A stretch of 64,000 nt of DNA. Source: Anoxynatronum sibiricum. Its GTDB lineage: Bacteria > Bacillota > Clostridia > Peptostreptococcales > Tindalliaceae. Under the pieces are notes generated by a model. It did not search any database. It was given only the letters and a program-made list of their open reading frames with translations, and was not told the DNA's origin. Of the stretch, positions 31,889 to 41,276 are shown piece after piece; the first letter of the stretch is position 1, and every line of letters starts with the position of its first letter. The position numbers and the translations under genes are program-made. Location of the stretch: contig NZ_JBCITM010000003.1 in assembly GCF_039414295.1 (NCBI RefSeq), forward strand, positions 124,001 to 188,000, read 5' to 3'.

Positions 31889-32863
31889 GTGAAGAAACAG
31901 ATTGTCATCACAGACTGTGACCATGGCAGTATTGATATTGAAACGCAGGTATTGAATCAGGCTTCTTTGGATTTTGATTTTCACCAGTGCAAAACAGAGG
32001 AAGATCTGACCAGCCATTGCAAGGGAGCACGGGCGGCCATTAATCAGTACGCTCCCTACACCAGAAAAGTATTTGAATCTTTACCAGAGCTGGAGTTAGT
32101 GGTTCGTTACGGTGTCGGAGTGAACAACGTGGATCTTGATGCGGCAACAGATCATCATGTTCAAGTGTGTAATGTGCCGGATTACGGTATGTACGAAGTG
32201 GCAGATCATGCATTGGCCTTTATGTTGGCGATGACTCGAAGAATTGTCATAATGAATGAATCGGTCCATCGTAAAGAATGGGACTATCAGAAAAGCATCC
32301 CCATATTTCGGCACAGCCATCAGACTGTGGGCATTATTGGCTTCGGAAGGATTGGCAGTGTCTTTGCACAACGGATTCATGCCCTGGGTTGCCGAGTTAT
32401 CGCGTATGATACCAAGTATCCCAGTCGGGAAAATCGACCGGCAAGAGTCCCTGATTACGTTGAACTAGTGGAGCTGGAGACGCTTTTGGAGCAATCTGAT
32501 GTGGTTTCCATTCATTGCCCCCTTGATAATGCCCATCATTTGATTGGTGAAGCAGAACTGCAAAAAATGAAAGAAAGTGCTTTCATTATTAATGTTTCAC
32601 GGGGTGGCATCATTGATGAAGAAGCCCTGAACAAAGCCCTTATGAACAAATGGATTGCAGGAGCCGCGTTGGATGTTACTCAAGATGAGCCTATCAACCC
32701 GGAGTCTCCCCTGTTTCAACATGATATGTTTCTCTGCACACCTCATATGGCGTGGTATTCAGAGCAAGCAGCGAAGGAACTGAAGCAGAAGGTGGCAGAA
32801 GAAGTTGTGCGTTTCGTCAAAGGTGAAGCGGTGCATTATCCTGTGAATTCATTAAAAAAATAA
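31889..32863 (+). CDS. D-2-hydroxyacid dehydrogenase family protein
   Basis: The 324 residues show the NAD-binding site VGIIGFGRIGSVFAQR, the substrate loop RYGVGVNNVDLDAA, VSRGGIIDEEAL and the catalytic His region TPHMAWYSEQA. Phosphoglycerate dehydrogenase-like and CtBP-like proteins share this arrangement. The start is a GTG, 8 bases after AGGGAG. It sits between kduI and the TRAP transporter, so a keto or hydroxy acid from uronate breakdown is the likely substrate. Confidence 0.85.
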   Translation: MKKQIVITDCDHGSIDIETQVLNQASLDFDFHQCKTEEDLTSHCKGARAAINQYAPYTRKVFESLPELELVVRYGVGVNNVDLDAATDHHVQVCNVPDYGMYEVADHALAFMLAMTRRIVIMNESVHRKEWDYQKSIPIFRHSHQTVGIIGFGRIGSVFAQRIHALGCRVIAYDTKYPSRENRPARVPDYVELVELETLLEQSDVVSIHCPLDNAHHLIGEAELQKMKESAFIINVSRGGIIDEEALNKALMNKWIAGAALDVTQDEPINPESPLFQHDMFLCTPHMAWYSEQAAKELKQKVAEEVVRFVKGEAVHYPVNSLKK

Positions 32864-32887
32864 TATCAGACAAAAGGAGGAATAAGG

Positions 32888-33949
32888 ATGAATCAAAAGA
32901 AAAGATGGCTGGTAGTGCTATTGGTAGGGTTGTTGACAGCTGGGTTAATGAGTGGATGTGGTGGAGGTGCTGCGGCACCTGATGCACCGCCGGCAGCAGA
33001 TGCGCCGGCTGCGTCTGCGGGAGATGCGCCTGTGCAGGCGAAAACGCTTCGAGTGGCCTTTAATCAGCCAGAATCACATCCTCAGTTTAAGGCAATGGTT
33101 TCTTTTGGTGAGAAACTGGCCGAAAGAACAGGTGGTGCTTATCAGGTAGAGGTCTCCCCCAACGAGTTACTTGGGCCACAGCGTGAAACCATTGAATTAG
33201 TTCAAACGGGCACCATTGAAATGGCCATTGTTGCCGGAAGTCTTTTGGAAAACTTCAACCCCGATTATGTGGTTTTTAACCTGCCATACATGTTCAGCAG
33301 CCGCGACCATCAAATGGCTGTTGTGAATGATATGAATATCGTGGGAGACCTTTATCGTTCAACTGCCGATCAGGGAATGATTGCAGTAGGGGCTTTCCAT
33401 GGGGGTGTTCGAAATGTCTACACCAGAAGTCATCCCATCCATACCCCTGCAGATCTGGCAGGTCAGAAGATTCGTGTGATGGAAAGTGATACGAATATTC
33501 GCATGATGCAAATGATGGGTGGTACCGGAACACCAATGGGTCAGGGAGAAGTATACACAGCCATTCAATCAGGTGTGCTGGATGGTGGTGAAAACAATGA
33601 GCTCATCTTTGCCGGCTTGAAACACGCAGAAATTGCACCATACTACTCTTATACCCAGCATTTAATGATGCCTGATATGCTGATCATCAACACAGATCTT
33701 TTTGATGGGATGCCTCAGGAACATCAGGACATTTTCATGGAAGAACTAAGAAAAGCAGTTGATCTCCAGGTTCAATTGTGGGATGAAGATGTGGCTGTAG
33801 CCATGGAAGAAGCCATCGAAGCGGGGGCAAGCTTTAATGATGTTGACATAAGTGTCTTCCAGGAAAATGTGAAGCCTTTGGTAGAAGAAAAAATCACCAC
33901 TGAGACAGCGAGAGAAATTTATGAAAAAGTGCAGGCAGCTGCACGCTAA
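32888..33949 (+). CDS. dctP: TRAP transporter solute-binding lipoprotein DctP
   Basis: The 353 residues begin with a lipoprotein signal peptide (LVGLLTAGLMSGC) and an Ala/Pro linker. The DctP fold follows, with RVAFNQPESHPQFKAM and KIRVMESDTNIRMMQMMGG, where an Arg binds the ligand carboxylate. It collects an organic acid outside the membrane for the permease encoded next. The operon suggests a hexuronate or related sugar acid. AAAGGAGG lies 7 bases before the ATG. Confidence 0.93.
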   Translation: MNQKKRWLVVLLVGLLTAGLMSGCGGGAAAPDAPPAADAPAASAGDAPVQAKTLRVAFNQPESHPQFKAMVSFGEKLAERTGGAYQVEVSPNELLGPQRETIELVQTGTIEMAIVAGSLLENFNPDYVVFNLPYMFSSRDHQMAVVNDMNIVGDLYRSTADQGMIAVGAFHGGVRNVYTRSHPIHTPADLAGQKIRVMESDTNIRMMQMMGGTGTPMGQGEVYTAIQSGVLDGGENNELIFAGLKHAEIAPYYSYTQHLMMPDMLIINTDLFDGMPQEHQDIFMEELRKAVDLQVQLWDEDVAVAMEEAIEAGASFNDVDISVFQENVKPLVEEKITTETAREIYEKVQAAAR

Positions 33950-33964
33950 ATCGGAGTGGTTATC

Positions 33965-34444
33965 ATGCATGCCTTGAAAAAAATAGTTGACAGCATGGTT
34001 GAAAAATTTTGCATCTTCCTTTATGCGGGGCTGGTGGTTTTAGTTACTTGGCAAGTATTCACCCGGTTTGTGTTAAATGATCCCAGTGTTATTTCTGAAG
34101 AGCTGGCAAAAGTATGCTTTGTGTGGTTGGTGCTGTTTGGCGCGGCATATGTTTTTGGCGAAAGAGGACATATGGCCATCGAGTTCATTCGCGACAAATT
34201 CCCAGTTAAGCTGAAGCTGTCACTCAGTATTTTCATAGAACTGGTGATTCTTGGCTTCTCAATGGCAATTCTGGTGATTGGCGGCTATAAAGTTACCATG
34301 ATGACCATGGGACAGTCATCTGCAGCCCTCCGGGTACCTGTAGGCTACATATATGCAGCACTGCCTTTGAGCGGCAGTCTCATTGTATTCTACACACTGA
34401 ACAATATCGTGAATTTGTTTCAAAAGAGAGTCGCTATTGAATAA
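33965..34444 (+). CDS. dctQ: TRAP transporter small permease DctQ
   Basis: The 159 residues have four membrane spans and the DctQ pattern WQVFTRFVLNDPSVISEELAK near the first loop. It helps the large permease take up the solute. The ATG at 33965 follows CGGAG by 8 bases, whereas a GTG at 33956 lies inside it. It lies 15 bases after dctP. Confidence 0.9.
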   Translation: MHALKKIVDSMVEKFCIFLYAGLVVLVTWQVFTRFVLNDPSVISEELAKVCFVWLVLFGAAYVFGERGHMAIEFIRDKFPVKLKLSLSIFIELVILGFSMAILVIGGYKVTMMTMGQSSAALRVPVGYIYAALPLSGSLIVFYTLNNIVNLFQKRVAIE

Positions 34445-34481
34445 CGAATAATGTGATTTTTTCTTCGGCATGTATGACAGC

Positions 34482-34524
34482 GGTGTTCCGGGCTATGTAC
34501 AAAAGATGATGGCCCGGAAACACC
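34482..34524 (+). other. Large hairpin between dctQ and dctM
   Basis: GGTGTTCCGGGC pairs with GCCCGGAAACACC (one extra A) around a 17-base loop. No T run follows, so it is more likely to set mRNA stability or processing than to end transcription. Confidence 0.5.
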
Positions 34525-34653
34525 TTGTCAGTTGGAAATGATGGATATGAAAAAAACTCGCGGGAAATCTGCGTGGGATTTGACATATATCAACTGAGAT
34601 ATAAAGTGACATATTGTGAAAATCCGATTCATCGGAACAAGGGAGTTGATTGA

Positions 34654-35961
34654 ATGGAACTGGCAATACAGACTGGACTCATTCTGTTCTTTGCAGTTGC
34701 TTTTCTGCTTGTGATTGGCACACCCATCAGCATTGGAATCGGTGCGGCTTCAGCCATTTCAGCCATTTATATTCTTGGATTCGATCGAGCGATGACAACA
34801 TCAGCTCAAAGAATTTTCACAGGAATAAACTCATTTTCACTATTAGCTATTCCGTTTTTTATACTTGCGGGAATTATCATGAATAATGGAGGAATAGCGA
34901 TCAGACTGGTGAATTGTGCAAAAGTCATCAGTGGTCGTTTGCCAGGGTCTTTGGCCCAGTCAAATATTGTGGCAAACATGTTGTTTGGAGCCATTAGTGG
35001 TTCGGCTGTTGCGGCTGCAGCTGCTGTGGGTGGCACCATGGGCCCTTTACAGGAGAAAGAGAATTACAGCAAAGAATTTAGTGCAGCAGTGAATATTGCA
35101 TCAGCACCATCAGGGATGTTGATTCCCCCCAGTAACACACTGATTGTGTATTCTCTGGTAAGTGGAGGGACTTCAGTGGCAGCCCTCTTTATGGCCGGAT
35201 ATCTGCCGGGTATTTTGTGGGGGATGGGATGCATGGTGATTGCTTATTTCGTTGCCAAGAAAGAAGGCTATCGAAGTGAAGAGCGCATTGGTTTCAAACG
35301 AGGGCTGGCAGTGTTTATTGATGCCATCCCAAGCCTTCTACTGATTCTCATTGTTGTTGGAGGAATCATAGGGGGTGTGTTCACAGCCACTGAAGGTTCG
35401 GCCATCGCGGTGGTCTACTCTCTCTTGCTGGCCTTTTTTTACCGCGCCATTTCCATCAAAGACTTGCCTCGTATTCTGCTGGATGCTTCCAGAACCACGG
35501 CTATCGTCATTTTTATGATTGGCGTTTCTTCCATTATGTCATGGGTGATGGCATTTACCAATATTCCAGGGATTATTGCACAATTGTTCTTGAGCCTAAC
35601 CGATAATACCATCATCATTCTATTAATTATGAACTTTGTGCTTCTGATTGTCGGTACGTTTATGGATCCGACACCGGCAGTGTTGATTTTCACACCGATT
35701 TTTCTTCCGATAGCTATGAACTTCGGAATTCATCCGGTTCATTTTGGGATTATTATGGTCTTCAACCTGTGCATTGGTACCATTACACCACCCGTTGGGC
35801 CGGTTCTTTTCATTGGTTGCAAAGTAGCTGACTTGAAAATTGAAAATGTGGTGAGACAGCTGATGCCATTTTTCCTCTCAACTGTTGTGGTACTTATGCT
35901 GGTAACTTTTATTCCAGCGCTATCCATGACGTTGCCGAGGTTAATGCAGCTGGTGCGATAA
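34654..35961 (+). CDS. dctM: TRAP transporter large permease DctM
   Basis: The 435 residues form the many-span DctM membrane protein: FFAVAFLLVIGTPISIGIG at the start, ANMLFGAISGSAVAAAAAVG, and GTITPPVGPVLFIGC near the end. It is the sodium-coupled translocating subunit of the TRAP system. AGGGAG precedes the ATG. A 209-base gap with a large hairpin separates it from dctQ. Confidence 0.94.
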   Translation: MELAIQTGLILFFAVAFLLVIGTPISIGIGAASAISAIYILGFDRAMTTSAQRIFTGINSFSLLAIPFFILAGIIMNNGGIAIRLVNCAKVISGRLPGSLAQSNIVANMLFGAISGSAVAAAAAVGGTMGPLQEKENYSKEFSAAVNIASAPSGMLIPPSNTLIVYSLVSGGTSVAALFMAGYLPGILWGMGCMVIAYFVAKKEGYRSEERIGFKRGLAVFIDAIPSLLLILIVVGGIIGGVFTATEGSAIAVVYSLLLAFFYRAISIKDLPRILLDASRTTAIVIFMIGVSSIMSWVMAFTNIPGIIAQLFLSLTDNTIIILLIMNFVLLIVGTFMDPTPAVLIFTPIFLPIAMNFGIHPVHFGIIMVFNLCIGTITPPVGPVLFIGCKVADLKIENVVRQLMPFFLSTVVVLMLVTFIPALSMTLPRLMQLVR

Positions 35962-36062
35962 AACGGATACAGAGTAGGATGGAGCGAAAAATGATTTAAG
36001 TATGAAATCTGGAGCAGTATAGATGCCGGTAAGAGGCAGATCAAAAAGGAGGCATGGCAACT

Positions 36063-37064
36063 ATGCAAGCCATTATTTATAGAGGACCCGAAAAGCTGGA
36101 AGTGGTTGAACAGCCAAAACCCGCTGCACCAAAGGGGGCTGTATTAATTAAAATATCTCATTCGGGCATCTGCGGAACTGATTTAAACATATACGCGGGG
36201 GCACACCCAAGGGCACAAGCCCCTTTGATCATGGGACATGAGTTTTCAGGGGTAGTGGCGGAGGATAGTGCAAATTACAAGGCAGGAACTCCCGTTACTG
36301 TTTATCCTTTGGTATCCTGTGGCCAATGTGAGCCATGCAAGACAGGTCAAAGTCATGTATGTACTACTTTGAAATTATTGGGAATCGATTTTGATGGCGG
36401 CATGGCTTCATACGCTGTTGTATCGGAGGAGTTGATTATCCCGCTTAAAGAAGAGGTTCCACTAAAGCTGGGAGCTTTTATTGAACCAGTGGCTGTAGCG
36501 GTACATGCCCTGCGCAAAGGTAATTATCAACTGGGTGATGGGGGGGTTGTTTTTGGTGCGGGAACCATTGGCCTCTGTGTTGCTTTAACGCTTCGACATT
36601 ACGGAGCATCACAAGTGGTAGTGGTTGAAACGAATCCATTCCGATTAAAAATGGCTGCTGAGATGGGTTTTGAAACCATCAACCCGCTGGATGTTAGCGT
36701 TGAAGAGGCGCTTTTCGAAAAAAGCGGTGGTACTGGATTTGATCTCGCCTTTGATTGTGCAGGCCACCCTAGTGTTTCTGAGAAACTAACACATGTGGTT
36801 AAAAGCTGCGGTCAGATTGTGATGGTGGCAGCCTATAAGAAACCGGCACCGCTTGACCTGATCCAGGGAATGTTTAAGGAAATAAGCATGCAATTTGTGC
36901 GCGTCTATACAAAAAAAGACTTTGAAATAGCAGCAGAAATGATAGTGAATGTGCCGGAATTTGAAAGAATCATCACTCATGAACTGCCAGCAGCAGAAGC
37001 ACAGCAGGGGTTTGATCTTTTGGTTGGTCAAAAGAATGCTGTTAAAGTGATGTTCACGTTTTAG
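36063..37064 (+). CDS. Zinc-dependent alcohol/polyol dehydrogenase
   Basis: The 333 residues belong to the medium-chain dehydrogenases. SHSGICGTDLNIYAG carries the catalytic zinc Cys, GHEFSGVV the His and Glu, and CGQCEPCKTGQSHVC the structural zinc Cys. The NAD site is VVFGAGTIGLCVAL. Sorbitol, threonine and galactitol dehydrogenases are near relatives. In this operon it may oxidise or reduce a sugar acid. The ATG at 36063 is 10 bases after AAAAAGGAGG; ATG 36054 is too close. Confidence 0.87.
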   Translation: MQAIIYRGPEKLEVVEQPKPAAPKGAVLIKISHSGICGTDLNIYAGAHPRAQAPLIMGHEFSGVVAEDSANYKAGTPVTVYPLVSCGQCEPCKTGQSHVCTTLKLLGIDFDGGMASYAVVSEELIIPLKEEVPLKLGAFIEPVAVAVHALRKGNYQLGDGGVVFGAGTIGLCVALTLRHYGASQVVVVETNPFRLKMAAEMGFETINPLDVSVEEALFEKSGGTGFDLAFDCAGHPSVSEKLTHVVKSCGQIVMVAAYKKPAPLDLIQGMFKEISMQFVRVYTKKDFEIAAEMIVNVPEFERIITHELPAAEAQQGFDLLVGQKNAVKVMFTF

Positions 37065-37122
37065 TGATGAGTCGCTAAGAATGAACAGAAGCAGTTAGAT
37101 TATCAAAACGGGAGGTGTCCTG

Positions 37123-37878
37123 ATGCAAAAAATGTTTGATTTAACTGGTAAAACAGCAGTTGTTACCGGTGGGAGCCGTGGACTGGGAAAAGCGATGGTG
37201 AAAGCTCTAGCCGGAGCCGGCGCTAATGTGGCCATCATTGCAACAAAAATACCTGATGAATTGATGGATGAAATGGCGCTTGTGGGAACTCAGATTAAAG
37301 GTTATTCATTTAATTTGGGAGAGTTTGATAAATATGACGAATTGGTGAATCAAATAGTGGATGATTTTGGTCAAGTGGATATACTTGTGAATAATGCGGG
37401 TGTTCAACGGCGTCATCCTTCTACAGAATTTCCCAAAGAAGATTGGGATTTTGTCATGGAAATCAACGCCAGTGCCGTATTCTTTATGTGTCAGAGATTT
37501 GGGAAGCTGATGGTGGAGAGAGGCAGGGGAAAAATCATCAATTTGGCATCCCTACTTTCTTTTCAGGGCGGGCTAACTGTTCCAGCATATGCAGCAAGCA
37601 AAGGTGCAGTCATGCAACTGACAAAATCACTGGCTAACGAATGGGCTTCAAAAGGGGTTAATGTTAATTGTATCGCACCGGGATATATGGATACTGATAT
37701 GAATATGGCGTTGGTGGCGGATGAAGAACGAAACAAACAAATTTTGCAGCGTATTCCAGCTGGCCGCTGGGGTCAGGCTGAAGACATGATGGGAACGGTG
37801 GTGTTTCTGGCCAGCGAGGCCTCAAATTACATCCATGGATACACCATCGCAGTAGATGGTGGTTGGATGGGACGCTAA
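37123..37878 (+). CDS. kduD: 2-dehydro-3-deoxy-D-gluconate 5-dehydrogenase KduD
   Basis: The 251-residue short-chain dehydrogenase has TGGSRGLGKAM for NAD binding, NNAGVQRRHPSTEFP, the catalytic YAASK (Tyr and Lys) after SLLSFQGG, and IAPGYMDTDMN; these loops match KduD rather than gluconate 5-dehydrogenase, though the two are close. It interconverts 3-deoxy-2,5-diketo-hexonate and KDG, the step after KduI. KDG kinase and aldolase are not in the window. A terminator follows at once. Confidence 0.9.
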   Translation: MQKMFDLTGKTAVVTGGSRGLGKAMVKALAGAGANVAIIATKIPDELMDEMALVGTQIKGYSFNLGEFDKYDELVNQIVDDFGQVDILVNNAGVQRRHPSTEFPKEDWDFVMEINASAVFFMCQRFGKLMVERGRGKIINLASLLSFQGGLTVPAYAASKGAVMQLTKSLANEWASKGVNVNCIAPGYMDTDMNMALVADEERNKQILQRIPAGRWGQAEDMMGTVVFLASEASNYIHGYTIAVDGGWMGR

Positions 37879-37907
37879 AATAGGCCTATATTAGTAATAC
37901 AGCAAAG

Positions 37908-37956
37908 AACACTTTTGGACAGCGTGGAGACGCTGCTGATCCAGAAGTGTTTTTTT
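37908..37956 (+). terminator. Terminator of the uronate operon
   Basis: AACACTTTTGGA and TCCAGAAGTGTT pair, as do AGCGT and ACGCT within, and seven T follow. Confidence 0.9.
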
Positions 37957-38087
37957 GCGGTCAATACGTGTCTCTTTCGGATTAGCTGATGGGAGGTATT
38001 GGGTGTTGGGTATGAGTACCCATAATGATGGATCGAATGATGAAGAGCAACACCACTTACAAAATGACAGAAAAGGGGTTTGCGGAC

Positions 38088-39977
38088 ATGCATCGTTACC
38101 GACAGCGCTTCCACCTGCCATTGTTGATCATGGGCTTGGTCATTTTGGTGTCATGGTTGTTTAAAAACTGGATGTTCACTAATGTTTTTGATGCACATGG
38201 GATGATGAGTGTTGAAAGCGGTCGACAGTTAATAGGGCGATTACATTTAATTGATGCCGTGGCAACTTTATTGGTATTGGCCGTACTATTCTTGGGGGTG
38301 AGGTATGATTTTTTCTACTGGAATAACCATCTGTTAAATGGAGAACCCTGTGAAACGATGTCTGCGTTAGACGATGACAATCATGACCGGGAGGCTCTCT
38401 TGGAGGCAAATCGGAAGCTTGAAGAGTCGCTTTCCCATCGTTTAGAGGTGGAGGCAGCGTTGCGACAGCAAAAACATTATCTGGAGGCACTGTTTAAAAA
38501 CTCTTCTGACGCCATCATTCTCTTTGACAAACGTCATCGAATTGTAGAAGCCAATGAGGGTTTTACCCGCCTGTTTGGATACTCGCTGAGAGAAGTAATG
38601 GGAAAAGATATTAATGATGTGCTGGTTGATCAATCAAAGTTGCCAGAATCTCAAGGGTTTTATAATGATTTTCTTAATGGAAAAGAAAATGTGGTGGAAA
38701 CCTATCGGATTCATAAAGACGGCAGTCGGGTGGAAGTATTGACCCGGGGAGTGCCCATTGTCACGGAAGCAGGTATTGTGGGAGGGTATGCCACTTATCA
38801 CGACATCGGCAACCGGAAACGAACCGAGCAACAACTGGCAGAGAGCGAACAGGTGAAGCGCTCCATCATTGAATCATTGCCAGATCTGTTGCTGCGGTTT
38901 GATAAAGATGGTACGTATCTGGAAATCATGGGAGGCAACGAGGAAAACTTACTAGTAAAGGAAGACGAGCTCATAGGTAAAAAAATGGAAGAAGTGCTGC
39001 CTGTTGAGATTGCTCATAAAAGCCAAAAAGCTTTGGAAAAAGCTTTTTCAACAGGGGAAATGCAACTATTGGAATATGAGTTGGAGACACTGGCGGGCAA
39101 AAGACAGTTTGAAGCTCGTCTGAAAGCGTACAATGAGCATGAGGCAGTCTCCATGGTGCGGGAGATCACTGATCGGGTACGTATGATGCGGGAACTGGTG
39201 GAGGCAAAAGAACAGGCTGAAACAGCCAATGTGGCCAAAACACAATTTTTGGCCAACATGAGCCACGAAATCCGAACGCCGATGAATGGATTGATCGGAT
39301 TTCTGCAGCTGCTTGAAATGACCCAGATGGACGAAGATCAACGGGAATACCTCCACTTTATGAGTACAGCATCAGAAACCTTGCTGAATGTGATTAACGA
39401 CATTCTTGATATCTCTAAAATTGAAGCCGGGCGTATGGAACTGATCAATGCAGCCTTTTGTTTACCGGTAGCGGTGGAGGCTGCAGTATTGCCCTTTAGC
39501 GCCTATGCGCAGAACAAGGAGCTTCAGCTGACGCTGGATATGCACGGGCTTCCCAAAGAAAAAGTAATGGGAGATGCCCTGCGACTCAGACAAGTCATCA
39601 CGAATCTGGTAAGCAACGCCATCAAGTTTACAAACGAGGGCGTAGTGACGGTAAATGTAACAGCAATAGGAAAGAATGATAACCAATACACGGTGCTGTT
39701 CGAGGTGCAAGATACAGGAATAGGGATGTCGGAATCGATGTTGGAGATGATTGCACAACCATTTGTTCAAGGTGATTCATCATCAAGAAAGCGTTACAGC
39801 GGAACAGGTCTGGGCCTTGCCATTTCAAAAAAATTTGTTGAAATGATGGGTGGCAACCTGTTCATTGACAGCCGGGAAAATGTAGGCACCAAGGTGTGCT
39901 TCCAGGTGGATTTTCAGACGGATCGTTATCCAGACCAACCAAAAATCCGGCATCAAGATGACCTGAATGCCGGATAA
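38088..39977 (+). CDS. Membrane PAS-domain sensor histidine kinase
   Basis: The ATG at 38088 sits 9 bases after AAAAGGGG; earlier in-frame ATGs at 38025 and 38028 lack one. The 629 residues have two membrane spans (about 10-27 and 55-75), a short coiled coil, a PAS domain (about 125-245, SSDAIILFDKRHRIVEANEGF), a second PAS-like domain (about 255-370), then a histidine kinase core with His393 in NMSHEIRTPMNG, the N box NLVSNAIKF, DTGIGM and GTGLGLAIS. There is no receiver domain and no response regulator gene next to it. The ligand is unknown. It faces a sensory-type hydrogenase gene, which may be relevant. Confidence 0.9.
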   Translation: MHRYRQRFHLPLLIMGLVILVSWLFKNWMFTNVFDAHGMMSVESGRQLIGRLHLIDAVATLLVLAVLFLGVRYDFFYWNNHLLNGEPCETMSALDDDNHDREALLEANRKLEESLSHRLEVEAALRQQKHYLEALFKNSSDAIILFDKRHRIVEANEGFTRLFGYSLREVMGKDINDVLVDQSKLPESQGFYNDFLNGKENVVETYRIHKDGSRVEVLTRGVPIVTEAGIVGGYATYHDIGNRKRTEQQLAESEQVKRSIIESLPDLLLRFDKDGTYLEIMGGNEENLLVKEDELIGKKMEEVLPVEIAHKSQKALEKAFSTGEMQLLEYELETLAGKRQFEARLKAYNEHEAVSMVREITDRVRMMRELVEAKEQAETANVAKTQFLANMSHEIRTPMNGLIGFLQLLEMTQMDEDQREYLHFMSTASETLLNVINDILDISKIEAGRMELINAAFCLPVAVEAAVLPFSAYAQNKELQLTLDMHGLPKEKVMGDALRLRQVITNLVSNAIKFTNEGVVTVNVTAIGKNDNQYTVLFEVQDTGIGMSESMLEMIAQPFVQGDSSSRKRYSGTGLGLAISKKFVEMMGGNLFIDSRENVGTKVCFQVDFQTDRYPDQPKIRHQDDLNAG

Positions 39978-39998
39978 TGTACTATATATTCTCGGTGT

Positions 39999-41243
39999 TC
40001 AGTTTCTGCAACGTTGCTTCAGCAGAACAACGCACTCTTCGCGTTTTGCATATCCCTGCACAATATCTTCCGCGAATGCCCGACAAGACGGAGCTCCACA
40101 GGCGCCACAGTCAATACCTGGCAAGCCTTCCAGAGTATCCTCAACCATTTCCAGCTTATCGATTGCTTTTGAAAGGTCTTTGTCCAGTTTAGTTGCGTGA
40201 AGAGGATCAATCGGCTCAGTGAATATGAACTTTTCTGCCGGGACAGAGAAAGCGCCCGGTTCAAAGGCTGCATAACGACTGCCCAGAATACGAATCCGGT
40301 TTTTGGCAATATAGGAGTTTTCCACATTCAGGCTTCCGCCGATACATCCGTTTGTGCAAGCCTGGCATTCAAGAAACTTCACGTTGCGAATTTTTCCGTA
40401 CTCCATTTCCTCCAATAGTTCAATGACATTCTCAATACCGTCAACAGCCAGATATTCATCGATCTCCAGCGCTTTGCACTGACCGCCTACCCGAGCCCAT
40501 TCAATCCCTTTGCCGGAAGGATAAAAGTGAGTGGATGATTTCCCTGAGGAACTTTTCAAGTGCTGGTTAATGAGAATATAAAGACTCTTGATTGGCACAG
40601 CCATATTCACATGGGATTGTTTGGTGCCAACGGGATCGATAAAACTGGCAATTCGTGCAGGGCAGGGAGTGAAATAAAAAACACCAATTTCATGCGCCTT
40701 TAGATGATGCTTTTCCATCGCTTCCTGTCGAGCCAGATAGGCGCTGACTTCAACGGGAGAATCAATGGGCAGAATGTGGTGAATTAACTCGGGGAATCGC
40801 AACTGGATTAATCGGATAATCGCCGGGCAGGAAGAGGAAATAATCGGTTGCTTTTTTTGGAGTGTCAAGTACTTGCGGGTAAACGCTGTGATGAGGTCGG
40901 ATCCCCTGGAAACTTCATACAGATCATCGCAGCCGCAGGCGCGGATAGCTCCAAGAATTTGTTCAGGCATGATATCGGTGTTGAACTGGCTGAAAATAAT
41001 GGGATCAACAAGCCCGATTTTATAGGGGAAACTGGAAACACCCTTAAAACCCCGCACCACTCCCTGAAAAGCGTAATAAGGGCAAACGGTAATACACATG
41101 CCGCATTCAATACATTTTTCTTTGATGATTTTAGCTTTCTCATTTTTAACACGAATAGCCTGAGTGGGGCAGCGTTTAATACAGTTGGTACATCCGATGC
41201 ATTTGTCAAGATGAAGGGAAATGGGGTGGTACCTGGAGGCCAT
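39999..41243 (-). CDS. Sensory-type [FeFe] hydrogenase homologue
   Basis: The 414 residues start with two 4Fe-4S motifs (CIGCTNCIKRCP, CIECGMCITVCP) and continue with an H-cluster domain whose three motifs are altered: SSSCPAI for TSCCPxW, TPCPARI for MPCxxKK, and CQACTNGCIGG for MACPGGC. The four cluster ligands remain, but the Cys used for proton transfer in active enzymes is Ser. A C-terminal 4Fe-4S domain (DCGACGAPSCRAFAEDIV) is added. Such group C/D proteins are thought to sense H2 or redox state. The ATG at 41243 is 9 bases after AAAGGAG. It ends 21 bases from the convergent kinase gene. Confidence 0.85.
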   Translation of the reverse strand: MASRYHPISLHLDKCIGCTNCIKRCPTQAIRVKNEKAKIIKEKCIECGMCITVCPYYAFQGVVRGFKGVSSFPYKIGLVDPIIFSQFNTDIMPEQILGAIRACGCDDLYEVSRGSDLITAFTRKYLTLQKKQPIISSSCPAIIRLIQLRFPELIHHILPIDSPVEVSAYLARQEAMEKHHLKAHEIGVFYFTPCPARIASFIDPVGTKQSHVNMAVPIKSLYILINQHLKSSSGKSSTHFYPSGKGIEWARVGGQCKALEIDEYLAVDGIENVIELLEEMEYGKIRNVKFLECQACTNGCIGGSLNVENSYIAKNRIRILGSRYAAFEPGAFSVPAEKFIFTEPIDPLHATKLDKDLSKAIDKLEMVEDTLEGLPGIDCGACGAPSCRAFAEDIVQGYAKREECVVLLKQRCRN

Positions 41244-41276
41244 CGGGATCACTCCTTTAATATTAAGTGAATTTCA

